Assembly (NCBI GenBank): GCA_905147135.1
Contig: LR990039.1
Location: 29,013,708 to 29,077,707, forward strand
Source: Blastobasis lacticolella
Taxonomy: Eukaryota; Arthropoda; Insecta; Lepidoptera; Blastobasidae
Length of the DNA: 64,000 nucleotides
Reading direction: 5' to 3'
A program made the translations under genes and the position numbers. Shown here piece after piece: positions 23,231 to 34,689 of the stretch; position 1 is the first letter of the stretch, and each line of letters opens with the position of its first letter. The notes below the pieces were generated by a model. That model was given only the letters and a program-made list of their open reading frames with translations. It ran no database searches and was not told the DNA's origin.

Positions 23231-23640
23231 CTAAGCGAGCGGCCACACAGAAAAGACTCAGACACGTCGCGGACAGGGCACAGACGGGACGCGGACGCGA
23301 CTTAAAACATACAGAAAAGACAGGGCAAGGACGCGGCGCCGTCGCGGATTAGTCAAGAACGTAGGCAAGACAAGGACAGCAAGCGCTGCGGGCGAGGCCC
23401 GGCTCCCGCGCCCCGCCCGCACCCCTGCTCTCGCCCGCGGCGCGCCCTTGCCTCGTCTTTTCTGTATGTTTCAAGTCGTGTCTGCGACGCGTCCTCGCCC
23501 TGTCCTAGCCCTGTCTTTTCTGTATGTTTTGCGTTGCGACGTTTCTATACATTTAGTATGAAAGTAAATTAAGCGGGCGCGGGCGCCGCGTCTGCGACGT
23601 GTCTGCGTCTTACGTATTTTCTGTATGGCCGCTCGCTAAG
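23231..23640. mobile_element. GC-rich inverted-repeat element
   Basis: The termini are ctaagcgagcggccacacag and the complement of cttagcgagcggccatacag. Inside are further inverted blocks (aaaacatacagaaaagacag at about 23307 against its complement near 23515). GC content is extreme compared with the flanks. No convincing target duplication and no open frame. Confidence 0.7.
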
Positions 23641-23882
23641 ACAGTATTACTTTTTAAATCTCATACACCTATGTCTGAAAGCTGAAATATTCATATTATC
23701 AAAATCGAACCATGTTCAGCATGTAACACATGATTCACCGGAACATTATTATTATTTATTATGCATCGCACCGGTTCGGCTGAATGCGGTGCAGGTGGTG
23801 CTACCCACTCGTACGGACGGTGCACGCCATCATCAAACCTGTCTCTCGACGCTGCGTTTTGCAGCACAAGTGCATATAGACC

Positions 23883-23990
23883 TTTAGACTATTGACATCT
23901 GAACGTTTATACCTGTTTAAACCATGGACTTACTACTTTAGACTATTGACATCTGAACGTTTATACCTGTTTAAACCATGGACTTACTAC
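23883..23990. repeat. Exact 54-bp tandem duplication
   Basis: The 54 bases from 23883 (tttagactattgacatctga...) are repeated without change from 23937. It stands just outside the 63-bp inverted repeat that begins at 23998. Confidence 0.95.
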
Positions 23991-23997
23991 CCACTGC

Positions 23998-26378
23998 GCA
24001 CTGCTTTGACTAAAACCGGGCAGAGCGAGAGTCACCATCGATAGTCCTTTGTCCCTTTCTAACAATGTAAACACAATGTTATTGGCATAATCACCGTCAT
24101 TCTAAATTGACAAGTGTTGTGTTTGGTGTTGCGATTATTGGAGAAATATATTTACCGTAAATTTGGTATTATTATGAGGTAATCCGTACAATCCGAAAAG
24201 TAGTTGTCAAAATACCTTTTGATCTACTGAACCATAGCCTCCTTTATCTTACAAGCCATGCTGTAGCACGGAACGGCAACGTCGCTATGAACCGATTTAC
24301 TCATTGTTTACATGTCATTGTGCGGGAAAATTATGAATTTTATGATGTAAATAAACGCGTTTGTATGGACGAGAAGGTAAATAAAAGTAAAAATATTCAT
24401 AATTGCGCCAAAATAGGATAAATACGATTTTTAAAAAACAACCCTTAACTATTTTTGTTATTCGTTTTTTACTTATTTCATAAATCTAATTCTGTTTTAT
24501 AATCGTAATCATTCTCTAATAGATGCAAAGGCGTTGTAGCATTTGAAAAATGCAAGTATAATTATGATTAATCCTTAAAAATGAGCAAGAAGCTGTGCCG
24601 AAGTTTTGCTTTCCAAAAGATGTAATTCTATTAAACAAATGGACTTCTGCTATTCCCCAAGCATGCTGGAGTCCCATCGAAGGATCCTTCGAAAGTTATT
24701 ACAACTACTTTAAACCACGATCTTTCAATTTAAATTTCTTTATTTCGCATTCCATGTGTTACATTTGATTGTCGACGATGATGTGACCGTTGAAAAAGTA
24801 GATAGGTACAATAGGTAAGTAAGTAGTTAGTTTTCATATACTTAGATACTTAATAAGAATGTTTAAAATGTATTATACCTAATAGTGAATAAATTGGGCA
24901 ATATTTTGACTGGCATAGATTATTTCATTTCATAATAGCTCTTGGCCGCGACTGCGTCCTCATAAAATTCTGTTATAACGTTCCGGACCCGTTTCCGGGA
25001 ATCACATTAAATTTCGGGAAAAATTATAGCAAACGTGCTATTCTAAGCTATATGCTATATAACTGCTAAATTGCATTTAAATCCGTTCAGTAGTTTTTGC
25101 GTGAAGGAGTAACAAACATCCATTACATACAAAACCAAACATGCATTATACATATTGTATTTCGCATTTATAATAGTAGCATAATACTATTGCAAGTAAA
25201 TAGATAGGTAAATAGTTCAGTAATCTATCCAATTTCATATTATCTAACTAATGCATATATTTAATCACTTGAATAACTAATAACATTAAACGACGACGAC
25301 CGCGAAGAAAGTTTAACAGTAATTTTCAGGTTCACTAAAATTAAAAAATGCGACGTGGTCAAACTTCTGCGCATGGCTTGTAAAATGAAGGAGGCTATGA
25401 CTGAACGTTTCTCCGACAAACGTCGAGTCGACATAATTTAACCTACGACTTTTTGTTCCACAAAACAGATAAAAGACTTCGGTAACGATTTATCCTACGA
25501 CACTAGTTTCTAAAGAGAAGTGATAGTACTCGTCGATATCTATATTTCGGGTGACATCTGTCAAACTTAAATGTGTTATAACTCGGAACCCATTGGTTCT
25601 AGAACACTAGTTTCTAAAGAAATATGATAGTACTCGTCGAGATCTACATTTCGTATGACAGCTGTCAAACTTAGAACTGTCATCCAAAATGTAGATCTCG
25701 ATGAGTACTATCGTATTGCTCAAGGAACTAGTGTTCTAAGACCAATCGTTTCCGAGTTACAACAGTTCTAAGTTTGACAGCTGTCATGCGAAATGTAGAT
25801 CTCGGCGAACACTATCATTTTTCTTTAGGAACGAGTGTTATAGCGCCAATAGTTTAGGAGTTATTTCAGTTCAAACTTTGACAGCTGTCATTCGAAATGT
25901 AAATCTCAACAAGTATTATCATTTCTCTCTAGAAACTAGTGTTTTAGGACCAATGGGTACCGATTTATAAAAGATTTAACATTGACAGCTGTCATTCGAA
26001 ATGTAGATCTCAACAAGTACTATCATTTCTCTCTAGAAGCTAGTGTTTTAGGACCAATGTGTACCGATTTATAAAATACTTAACATTGACAGCTGTCATA
26101 CGAAATGATGATATCGAGGAATGCTATCATTTCACTCTAGGAACTAGTGTTCTAGGGCTAATAGTTTCTGAGTAGCAGGGTAAGCTTGGGTTGGACCCTG
26201 GTGAAAATATGACCTTCAGATTGCACCCGGTCCGGCTCTGCCTGGCCCTGAGGTCGGTGTCCGCGCCAAATAATAAAAGTAATTCGGAATTTGCATCAAC
26301 AATGGTGGCAACACTAGAAAAGGACACAGGACTATCGATGGTGACTCTCGCTCTGCCCGATTTTAGTCAAAGCAGTGC
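23998..26378. mobile_element. Element bounded by 63-bp inverted repeats
   Basis: Arms 23998-24060 and 26316-26378 are inverted copies with three mismatches (gcactgctttgactaaaa, cgggcagagcgagagtcacc). A second inner pair, 24233-24260 and 25372-25399 (catagcctcc, ttacaagccatg), is also inverted with a few mismatches. The interior holds the 104-bp array and a piece of a common lepidopteran repeat (24945-25135, accgcgactgcgtcct-like to gaaggagtaacaaac). No coding region was found. Confidence 0.65.
25500..26165. repeat. 104-bp-period tandem array with inversion
   Basis: The palindromic core gacagctgtc recurs at 25776, 25880, 25984 and 26088, spaced exactly 104. Each unit also carries cgaaatgtagatctc, gtactatcat and aactagtgttctaggacc. 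Units left of about 25690 are in the opposite orientation (ctagaacactagtttctaaa). The same unit type is present at 20290-20640, also with a flip. Confidence 0.85.
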
Positions 26379-26403
26379 GTTTAAACTGTTGAAGTCTAGC
26401 GTT

Positions 26404-26484
26404 TGACAGCCCGACGCAACCTGCGTCGGCGACGCAGGTTGCGTCGGCGACGCAAGGTGCGTCGCCGACGCTTGATATAATCCG
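26404..26484. mobile_element. CpG-dense palindromic element, right part
   Basis: The final 27 bases are the exact reverse complement of 19392-19418, and similarity continues inward for about 25 more bases with two differences. It is probably the other end of the element starting at 19392, separated by later insertions. Confidence 0.75.
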
Positions 26485-27184
26485 GGCCTAATAAAAGAAC
26501 GGAGTTACGATTCCGTCAGAAGCGATTATGCGTTCCGGGAGCGACTTCACCGTTCATCGTTTTAATTCAAAAAGATCTTCGATTATGAGGAAGGACGTCG
26601 GCTACCTTTTATTACATTCTTCGCAGCAAAACTGCAGGCACAAGCCACATTTCTTTAATTATCCGAAGTTTTAGTGCTAATCATTGTAGATCGGACGTAA
26701 GATCTCTCTCTTATCATATTAGGTTCCAGGAAAAATGGCTAATTAGGCCCCGACACTGAGCGCCCTTTATTATTAACCCACAAATTGGATAATGGCGGCC
26801 AAGGGACCAACTGGGATCAGGAATTAGACGATTAGACCCGGGATGAACGAAATTATTAGGGCGACTAATAGGAGAAAAATGTAGCAAATACCATGTTTCT
26901 ATATACTATATACCTATCTATATATCTATATACCTTTGGGGCATATATGTACGTAACATTAGTATGTTCAATAGTATTGTTAACAGGCAAAAGTTGTAAT
27001 TATTTACAAAATATGTTACCATTAAATTACATTTATTACAAGGTATTGCATTTACGTAAATACGGGAAAGTATTACACGGACTCCACCTATGACATTGTC
27101 TAAATGCGACGGAGAACCTGTTTTACAGGAAATTAGGGACCTAACTAGATATCCCGGACATCAGCCAGTATGAAATTAGTATGG
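26485..27184. other. No feature recognised
   Basis: Moderately AT-rich anonymous sequence. A plus-strand frame 26893-27093 is hydrophobic and low in complexity (from repeated tatctatata). Confidence 0.45.
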
Positions 27185-27790
27185 CCCCTAAACAGTTGAA
27201 AACAAGATGCAAATGCTAGTGGAAGATCTGTGCCCATCAGACCAATCAGAAGCTGTTCAATTCCGACACATTCGAGGAGAAGACGCCGGAAGCATGGCAC
27301 AGAAGTAGTCGTATAAAAGAAGGACGTTCTTGAAAAAATTTAGACCAATATCCCTGCTGAGCTATGTGTATAAGCTGTTCTCGGGAGATACTACAAATCG
27401 TCTCACGCGCAGCATGCATACACTGCGGCAGGTTATACAGAAGACAGAAAAGTAAAACCGTCCATTATTCTTGGCGTTTGTGAACGAAGAGAAAGCTTTC
27501 GATTCTTTTTTCTTATGTTATGCGACAGACAAACAGGCAAGCGCGCCACCAGATGGAAAGTGGTCACCGGCGCCTATGGACATCAGCAACGCCAGGGGAG
27601 TCACCAAATGCCTTGAAAACCGCATTGAGTCGATCGAAACTTAAGCTGTGCTTCGGTCTCTTCAAGGGTGCCAAACCGACTATCGATATATCAAAGCGGT
27701 AAAGTGTTTGTACGAAAACGCCACCATGTTAGCAAGTCAGTACGTCTCCAGGACCAGAACTTAAAGCCGAACGTATAAACAAAATCTAAT
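27185..27790 (+). pseudogene. RTE-like LINE reverse transcriptase relic
   Basis: Frames on the plus strand read KLFNSDTFEEKTPEAWHRSS, then KFRPISLLSYVYKLFS, HTLRQVIQKTEK and PLFLAFVNEEKAFDS, and after an insertion DYRYIKAVKCLYENATM. These are consecutive blocks of an RTE-type reverse transcriptase (fingers and palm). The usual FVDYEKAFDS block has N in place of the catalytic D. About 20 residues are missing before HTLRQV, and stops and shifts occur. It is inactive. Confidence 0.8.
27508..27622 (+). mobile_element. Interspersed repeat family E inside the RTE relic
   Basis: The segment cagacaaacaggcaagcgcg to ggcgcctatggacatcagca interrupts the RT frame between FDS and IESIET. The same sequence interrupts the next LINE at 29206-29550 and occurs at 31675 and 61700. 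Confidence 0.75.
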
Positions 27791-27984
27791 TATATTATTT
27801 AACGATATCTAAGGATCTAACGATGATCACATGTTTTCGTTTCAATTACCATAGTGTATCAAGACGAAGGTCTTTGACCAGTGTGTTGCCAGTGGTGACC
27901 TACGTAACCACTCACTGTGGGCCTTACAAGAAAGCTCACTGAATACACTGCCGTTGGTTTTAACGTGAATTATCTATTCGCAAC

Positions 27985-30098
27985 TTAAGAACACAACCTT
28001 GTCAGCTTTGAGACCTTATAGCTGTGCAGGAAACATGGCTTATGCCGGACGATCTAACAAACCTCAATGGTATTGACTGCGAGTTTAGCTGCGTGGGATT
28101 ATTCGTAATAAACGCACAGGCAGGCGTGTTACGCAGCCGGCTGCACGGCAGCGTGGCGCTGCTGTGGCAAACCGCCCCGCCCTACGTTTTTTTTATAGAA
28201 AATAGACAGGGTCTTCCAGTTAGCGTCGGAAGCGCGACCGATGTGAAAGAGAATGCGGAACTCTTTAAGAATAATTTTAAGATCCAGCCTCTTAATACTA
28301 CGAGCTCGCTGGAGGTGATCGGTGCTGAGACTTTTTGTGAGAACCTGGATATCAGATTTACTGCTAAAGATATGGCAAAAGCAATAAAGGCAAGTCACCA
28401 GGCCACGATAGTCTCAGTATCGAGCACCTTTAGTATGCTGGACCTCACCTGCATAGGCTATACACCCGCTGAGATGGTAAAGACGGTGGTAGTTGCTATC
28501 GTTAAAAGTAAAACCGGCAATCTATCAGATACGTCTAACTACAGACCGATTTCACTAGCGACGGCAAGGCAACACTTGAATAAGTATGATAATCAGTTTG
28601 GGTTTAGGCCCAAACTTTCTTTACTGAAAGCGCAATTATGTGTGTGAAGCATGCCGTCAAATACTACACTGATAGTAACACACATGTTTACGCCTGTTTC
28701 CTGGAGCACACGAAGGTTCGTCTTGGTTTTAAATAACATCTTATGGAAGAAGCTAACTAAGATTAGTTTCTAATATTTTTAAATGTTGGTACGGGAACCA
28801 AGTCAACCACGTGAGGTGGGGCAACAAGTAGTCTGATCCGTACAGGTTGGGGTGCGGGGTGAGTTAGGGGGCTAACATCCCCTAAGCTCTTCAACCTATA
28901 CGTGAATGAGTTAATCGTCAAGCTCAGCAGCCGCCATGTCGGCTAACACATTGACGAAGTGTGCATCAATAACATTATCTATGCAGACGATATGGTGCTG
29001 CTGAGTGCGTCGGTATGTGTACTCCGCGAACTAATAGGCATTTGTGAAACTTATGCCTTCGGTCACGGTCTTAAATACAATGCTATAAAAAACGAGCTGA
29101 CGGCTTTTAAGGCTGGTACTAAAATTCCGATCAGTGTGTCCCAGTCAAATTGGGTGGAGTGCCGTTGAGGCGGGTACATCAATTTAAATATCTGGGCCAC
29201 ATAAGAGAGGTAGGGCTTAGTGGGGAATCCCGTTCGATTGGAGCCGCCCGGCTGGGGAAGTACCTACCTCCACCTTACAGAATACTGCAGCTAAACAATA
29301 CTCTTTTAAATAGTGTTGTGTTCCTATCGGTGTGTAAGATCTCCGGTCCTTCATGGGGTGGTGATTTGGGGGACCGTGGCTTTGGTAGTGAACGGGCATT
29401 TGCCTTTTTGCTGCCAGAGTAACGTGTTATAGAGGTGAGCAACGCATTAGTGATACTCTTGGTGTTGTTAATGTCCATTGGCAGTGGTGACCACTTTCCA
29501 TCAGGTGGCCCGCTTGCCTGTTTGCCTACCGTATGATATAAAAAAAATTATGACGTTTTGAAGGATGATGCTGACATTGAGCGGGAGCGGACTGCGTTGT
29601 CGGTCAGAGCAAATATGATAGCCCACAGGTTTTCTCGTTGCTCTACAGACGTAAAGTTAACCCTTTTCCGAGCCTACTGTATATCTTTTTATACGAGCAG
29701 CCTGTGGGTTTGTTACACGCAAAGATCATACAAAGCTCTCCGTGTTCAATATAACAATGCGCTCACGTCGCGGCGCGGCTGGACGCCCCGTTCGTAGGGT
29801 ACTGGATGTCGCTTAATACGATACCTGTGACTCATGAGCGGGAATATTGGTAAATAGTTTTATAAGTTGACATTGTTGACATGATTAAACTGACATTCAT
29901 ATAATTATTTTATAATTAATAGCATTTAAATATAAAACTAATTTAATTATTAATGTTACGATTATTGCTTGATGTATTGCGTTGATATTTTTAATTGATT
30001 GTGCTGACATACTATGGAATTTAATTTTCCGTAACAAATATAATATTATAGATATTATATGGGCAATTGTTGTAGACAAACTCAATAAATACATACAA
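27985..30098 (+). pseudogene. CR1-superfamily-like LINE, internally deleted and interrupted
   Basis: The frame at 28024-28647 joins an endonuclease start (MQETWLMPDDLTNLNGID) directly to the linker and RT N-terminus (SDTSNYRPISLAT, NQFGFRPKLS), so most of the endonuclease is deleted. Downstream come HAVKYYTD..VYACFL (28650-28715), a degraded palm, the catalytic box IYADDMVLLS (28974-29005), GGVPLRRVHQFKYLGHI (29150-29203), and after an insertion DIERERTALSVRANMIAHRF to LWVCYTQRSYKALRVQYN (29558-29760). The A/T-rich remainder to an aataaataca-like end at 30098 may be the 3' UTR. Stops and frameshifts show it is dead. The clade assignment is from motif memory. Confidence 0.75.
29206..29550 (-). 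mobile_element. Family E element inserted in the CR1-like LINE
   Basis: The minus strand starts with a T-run and continues atcatacggtaggcaaacag, gatggaaagtggtcacc, ccaatggacattaacaacac. It splits the LINE frame between YLGHI and KDDADIER. At about 345 bp this is the longest copy in the window and shows sequence beyond the common 110-bp core. Confidence 0.75.
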
Positions 30099-31138
30099 GC
30101 ATCGCTGCCCTATCAGGGTGTGAGTCGTGAGTTACACTGAATAAATATGCGCGGGAACGCGCGTTTCGTTCATTCAATGCAGTGCCCCGGGCCGCCGCCG
30201 CCCCACCCGCCCCCCGCGCAAATTCAAGGTCAAACCAGCGAGCTGACTATATACGCTAAACAATGACACTAGATTCATGTTTCTATAGTTTTGCAGTTAT
30301 TAAGATAAGACGATATAGATCTTTTCGTTACGGCAGAGTTTTCTGACTTGGTACCCAATTTGTATTTAAAGATGTTTCACGCCAAAACATAATACTCAAA
30401 ACATAATTCACGCGGACGAATTCGCGGGCGAAAGCCATCAGCTATGCACTGGCTGTACCTACCTACCTGAGGCGAAATTAGTGCGCGTTGATTAAAGGTC
30501 GTATATCAGGGGGTCTGCGGTCTTCGCTCAATCGTCTGGTTGTGCGGGCTTATCCACAAACCATTATTTGTCTCACTGTCGGGGCTTAGGTAGATCCGCA
30601 AGGGGTGGCACCCGGCGCTGCCCGCCGGGGCCAGTGCTGTAGTGGTGTCATACCATTTTGAAGAGTTGTTTATGAGTTTGAGTAACTAGTAGTTGATAAG
30701 TTTGGCTTTCTAATGATCACAAGTACAGGACAACTTTGAGCTTTTTGCCCACGAACTTTTGGAAATCATATTAAGTATCAAATCTAAATTACGAACACGT
30801 CCTTTCGCGATTCAAGTATTTTTTTAATATGGCTTGGTGAGGAACTATCAGACAGCAGATAACCGGTAACGATCTACGATTCAGGCACATATTCGGTTTC
30901 AATGTAACAAAAATGTGCAGGTGGCAAACGCCTGTAATTGCCGTGGCTACCTCATCCTTTAATTCGGAAGAGAACAAAGGCAATATTGTTATTTGGCCGC
31001 AGAAATAGCTAAGGCGGTACTTGCCCAGGCAGACTCCTTGACATTACTTACTACCACCTGAGTTACTACTACACTATATACTAGTGCATATAATGAGCAG
31101 TTTTCCAATAGGTATCTAAAGCATTCCTAACCACTCCC
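30099..31138. other. No gene; GC-rich patches
   Basis: 30185-30225 is a ccgccgccgcc-type GC-rich patch. 30412-30440 carries the cgcggacgaattcgcgggcg repeat terminus. 30595-30640 is another GC patch. No open frame with a motif. Confidence 0.45.
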
Positions 31139-31140
31139 TA

Positions 31141-31437
31141 GATGGCGCCCCGACAATTTTGGTCATTCATAATCGCTTGAAATAGGTTCTTAGCAAAAAT
31201 AATGTAAACACTGGGTATGTTGTATTGGATAATATTGTATTTACCAATAGTTTTTAACCATTTTAGAGGTTGTAATAAAATATTACATCAAAACAAAACA
31301 TCAATTTGACTGAGTCAATTCGTTTCATGGACACTAGGATCAAGAATGGACGCAATACAAATATGAAAAGTTTGTATTAAAATACATTTCAGTGAACCTT
31401 TTGGTGAAAAAATTACCAAAATTGTAGGAGCGCCATC
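31141..31437. mobile_element. Miniature inverted-repeat element, TA target duplication
   Basis: The ends GATGGCGCCCCGACAATTTT and the inverted GATGGCGCTCCTACAATTTT differ at two sites. TA flanks both sides (31139-31140, 31438-31439). 297 bp, non-coding. Confidence 0.75.
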
Positions 31438-31539
31438 TATTGATGCTTTTTGAAACCAATTGACAATACCTACTGGAAAACTCCTCATTAACTGATGTTG
31501 GAGCAAAGAGTTTTATAAAACCTTTTGCATTGTCAAAAG

Positions 31540-31803
31540 GTAGGTATATTAGAGGTCTCTTTAGAGGCGGGCAACGCATTGGTGGTCGTACAGTTCGCTT
31601 GCGATTCACGTTTAAAGGTTAGAAAGATAAGTGTTTCCTTTGGACTATGACATGGGATCGTTCATGAGCTATATTAGAGGTCTCCTTAAGAGGCGGGAAA
31701 CACATTGCAAGAGCCCCTGGTGTTGCTGATGTCCATAGGCGGCGGTGACCACTTTCCATCAGGTGGCCCGCTTGTCTGTTTGTCTGCCGTATAACATAAA
31801 AAA
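31540..31803 (-). mobile_element. Family E copies (fragment plus longer copy)
   Basis: 31675-31803 matches the family E core in minus orientation (ggtgttgctgatgtccatag, gtggcccgcttgtctgtttg) with an A-rich end. 31545-31600 repeats ttagaggtctctttagaggc and cgggcaacgcattgg, suggesting a second partial copy. Confidence 0.7.
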
Positions 31804-32630
31804 AAATTGGAGAACTTATTAAATCTGACCGAAACTGCTGTGCCGCGCTAGGCATACGGGAATGACTGTGGGCCAGTTCCAGTCAAGCTGTAATAATAAT
31901 CGTAAAGTGACGTCGAAACGAAATTCCTTTAAAATACAAACTACAAATATTTTTCATCACCTATCCACGGGAATTAAATCACTCTCAATTTATTTATTTT
32001 AATTAACAAGTTACGTCAATTATAACGTCGAGACCTATACCCAATCTTTCATTTATACTTACTCGACGTTACCATCTCAATTCAGAGGCAATCCACCATT
32101 ACCAAGTCAGTTCCGACGCAGCAGCAAAATTGCGATATTACGAAATTGAATAAAATACATATTCAGAAAAAGGACGTGGATCGTCGTTGACCTTTACGGA
32201 GATGGGGTGGAAGTAGCTTCTTTGTGTGGAAAAGCCAGCACTGCCCGCACATTTCGGAAGGCCTCCCAGCCAATAGAGTGTGAAGATAACGAGACTCAAT
32301 ATGCAATTTTCAAAACGTCTTGAAAGGAAATTGCTCTCCGCGAAACAAATTGATATTAGAGAATATTGGACGGTGAGTATCGGGGCTTAAAATCACGAGA
32401 TTGCAACGCTCGTGGACGCAGTTTCACGGCCATGTGTGGTTGCGAATATGATACAAAAGCAATTGCATATTACGGTATGATACGTTTTGGTGGTTGAACG
32501 GTTTATTATTATTATAAAGTATAAAGTATCTATCTATAAGTATGGGTATCTTTAAAAAGCGACAGTAAATGACTTGATTTTACGGATGGACGTCGATCAT
32601 GAGTGACGTCAAACTTTTTAGGTGTCATTA
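31804..32630. other. No feature recognised
   Basis: Anonymous sequence without repeats or motifs that I can identify. Confidence 0.45.
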
Positions 32631-32638
32631 GGTTTCAT

Positions 32639-33586
32639 CGGGGGCGTAGCTACCGCCGTATCTGCCGTATCAATTATATGGGGCCCCGGGCTATAGGGGC
32701 CCCAAATGTGTAAGCAAAAACACGTTATCTCTTAAACTCAGTAAAACTCTTCTTTATTTGTCGAAAAATAAATTTAATAGAGAATTTCAGGCCAGGGTCG
32801 GGGGCTCCCTCCGCCAAAATAGCAAATGAAATCAAATGATACAATCCGTTTTCATTCACCTTTCGTTTAAGAGATAATTAACACTTTTTATTGAAAAAAC
32901 AAGACAACTCATTGAAATTGTATAAAATGTGCACCCATCAGATGTCAAAAATTACAACAGTTTTGTTAATTTCATATTTTCAGCATTATCGGTAGCACCA
33001 AAGGTAGAACTCTGTTCTTTTCTAAATGGGTCATGTGGATCTGGCTCATAATAATCTTGGCCCACACGCTCACACGCCCTCAACCTTTGAATTTGACTGT
33101 TGTTAAGTTAATAATGGAAGGTTTTGATAGCCAACATTTCAGAAATTCAGAGCACGCTAACGCTACGTTAATTATTCGCAAGCTTGATTTTACTATACAA
33201 TCTCCTAAAAAATTTCGTGATAGCCCGATTTCGATATTGCTGATTTTACGGTATTTTTCAACGAAAATGTGCAATGTTTTAATGTATTTATACAAAAATT
33301 TCGAGCTCGCTACGCTCGCTCATTCATAATCACGCAAGGTTTTAATATAGCCAAATCAAGGGACAATTTATCAAAAATTCCGAGCCCTAACTAGCCTCGT
33401 GGACACGACTTTTAGAGTCTATTGTCACACAAATGTAGAGCGCGCTAGGCTAGTCAATTCATTGACTTAAGCTGAGGATTAGTATTTATGTTACTCATTA
33501 GTACCCCCCGTAGTTGGGGCTATTTGCTAGGGGGGCCCCTACACAATTATTGATACGGGGCCCCCGGAGGGCACGCTACGCCACTG
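32639..33586. mobile_element. hAT-like non-autonomous element with perfect 8-bp TSD
   Basis: The 8-bp target duplication GGTTTCAT is intact on both sides (32631-32638 and 33587-33594). The inverted ends are CGGGGGCGTAGC at the left and CAGTGGCGTAGC at the right (as complement). Subterminal regions share inverted ccgtatcaat and ggggcccc blocks. 8-bp duplications and a CAGTG-type end are typical of hAT transposons. The 98-codon frame at 33033-33329 has no transposase motif. Confidence 0.8.
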
Positions 33587-33594
33587 GGTTTCAT

Positions 33595-34334
33595 CACATC
33601 TCCAATCCACATTCCACTGCTGGAGTTGAGTGTGCACTGCTTGCTCCACATTAATGGGAGCTGATGCCGTGAATGATTTCCAACCCGCTTGCCAATTATG
33701 GCAATATCCTCCCCTCTCCCCTGAGAGACCCTAAGGCGTAACGGTAGTACGACGAACGTCGATAGCTCAATCGCTCGCTCGTCATACGACTATGGTCGCA
33801 TGACCGTTGCCAGCTAGGACAGCGCCTAAGTCCTGCAGTGGACTGTTATGGTCTGTGATTATGAATGCCGTGAACTTTTTGTTGGGTTGATGGTCATAAT
33901 ACTGACCTACCCATTTTCTGATTTCGGAGGCAGGTACTAGCTGGTTCTACGATCCGTCAATAGAAAGGGTTTGAGTTCCATTCGTAAACCTAATGAGCAG
34001 TACTTATTGCGGCTTGTACAAAGTACTAGAAGGTTTTGTTAAAATATTAGTAACTTCACTGTCCGGCTTACCTATTGTCTCGGCTTACCCATTGTTTCGG
34101 CTTGCGCCGTGCTGAAAAAGCAGATGTGGTGCGACAAGTTGAAGTCCAAATAGTAATAAAAACTCGATAGAATCCAAGTGAGAGTAGATAGCGATTTTAA
34201 CAGATTCCGAGAAGGAACTCATGAGTTTATTGGATAAATAACTGTATTGGCTGCATTGGTATACCCTAGGTCTTTTAGACTAGATGCAAAACAAGAACGG
34301 ACTTGACGACTTTACATCTAGTTTTAATATTAAT
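33595..34334. other. No gene; small dispersed repeat near 33.8 kb
   Basis: 33795-33830 (gaccgttgccagctaggaca, gcgcct) matches 13125-13165. The rest is anonymous. Confidence 0.45.
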
Positions 34335-34576
34335 AAAAATCACATCAATCACACAGCGTCATCTAGCCCCAAAGTAAGCAAAGCATGTGTTATGGATGCC
34401 AGAAAACTGATAAACTACTTATATATGTTTTAAATACATACTTATTATACATACAATACACCAGCCCCGTAACATAAAATTAAAATTCATCATTAGAATT
34501 TCTGCCCGGCCGGGATGCGAACCCGGAACTCTGCGTGGCAGACCGGCATGTTAATCTACTGAACCATTCAGGTCAG
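34335..34576 (-). mobile_element. SINE family B, near full length
   Basis: In minus orientation it has the tRNA-Gly-like head (tggttcag-like A-box changed to gaatggttcagtagatt, ctgccacgcag, gggttcgcat) and the full body, ending in agatgacgctgtgtgattga. One base change lies inside the B-box. Confidence 0.8.
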
Positions 34577-34689
34577 GTCAGGTGCACTCATACTCATAGT
34601 TTCACTTTATACCTCTCAAAATGCGTCTTTCGACAAAAAAATATCGTGTTCTTGCCGGGAGCCGGCCGATAAGAAAATATATAGCTATG

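Noticed and set aside
33033..33329. 98-codon frame inside the hAT-like element
   Set aside because: No transposase motif (no hAT dimerisation block); AT-rich chance frame.
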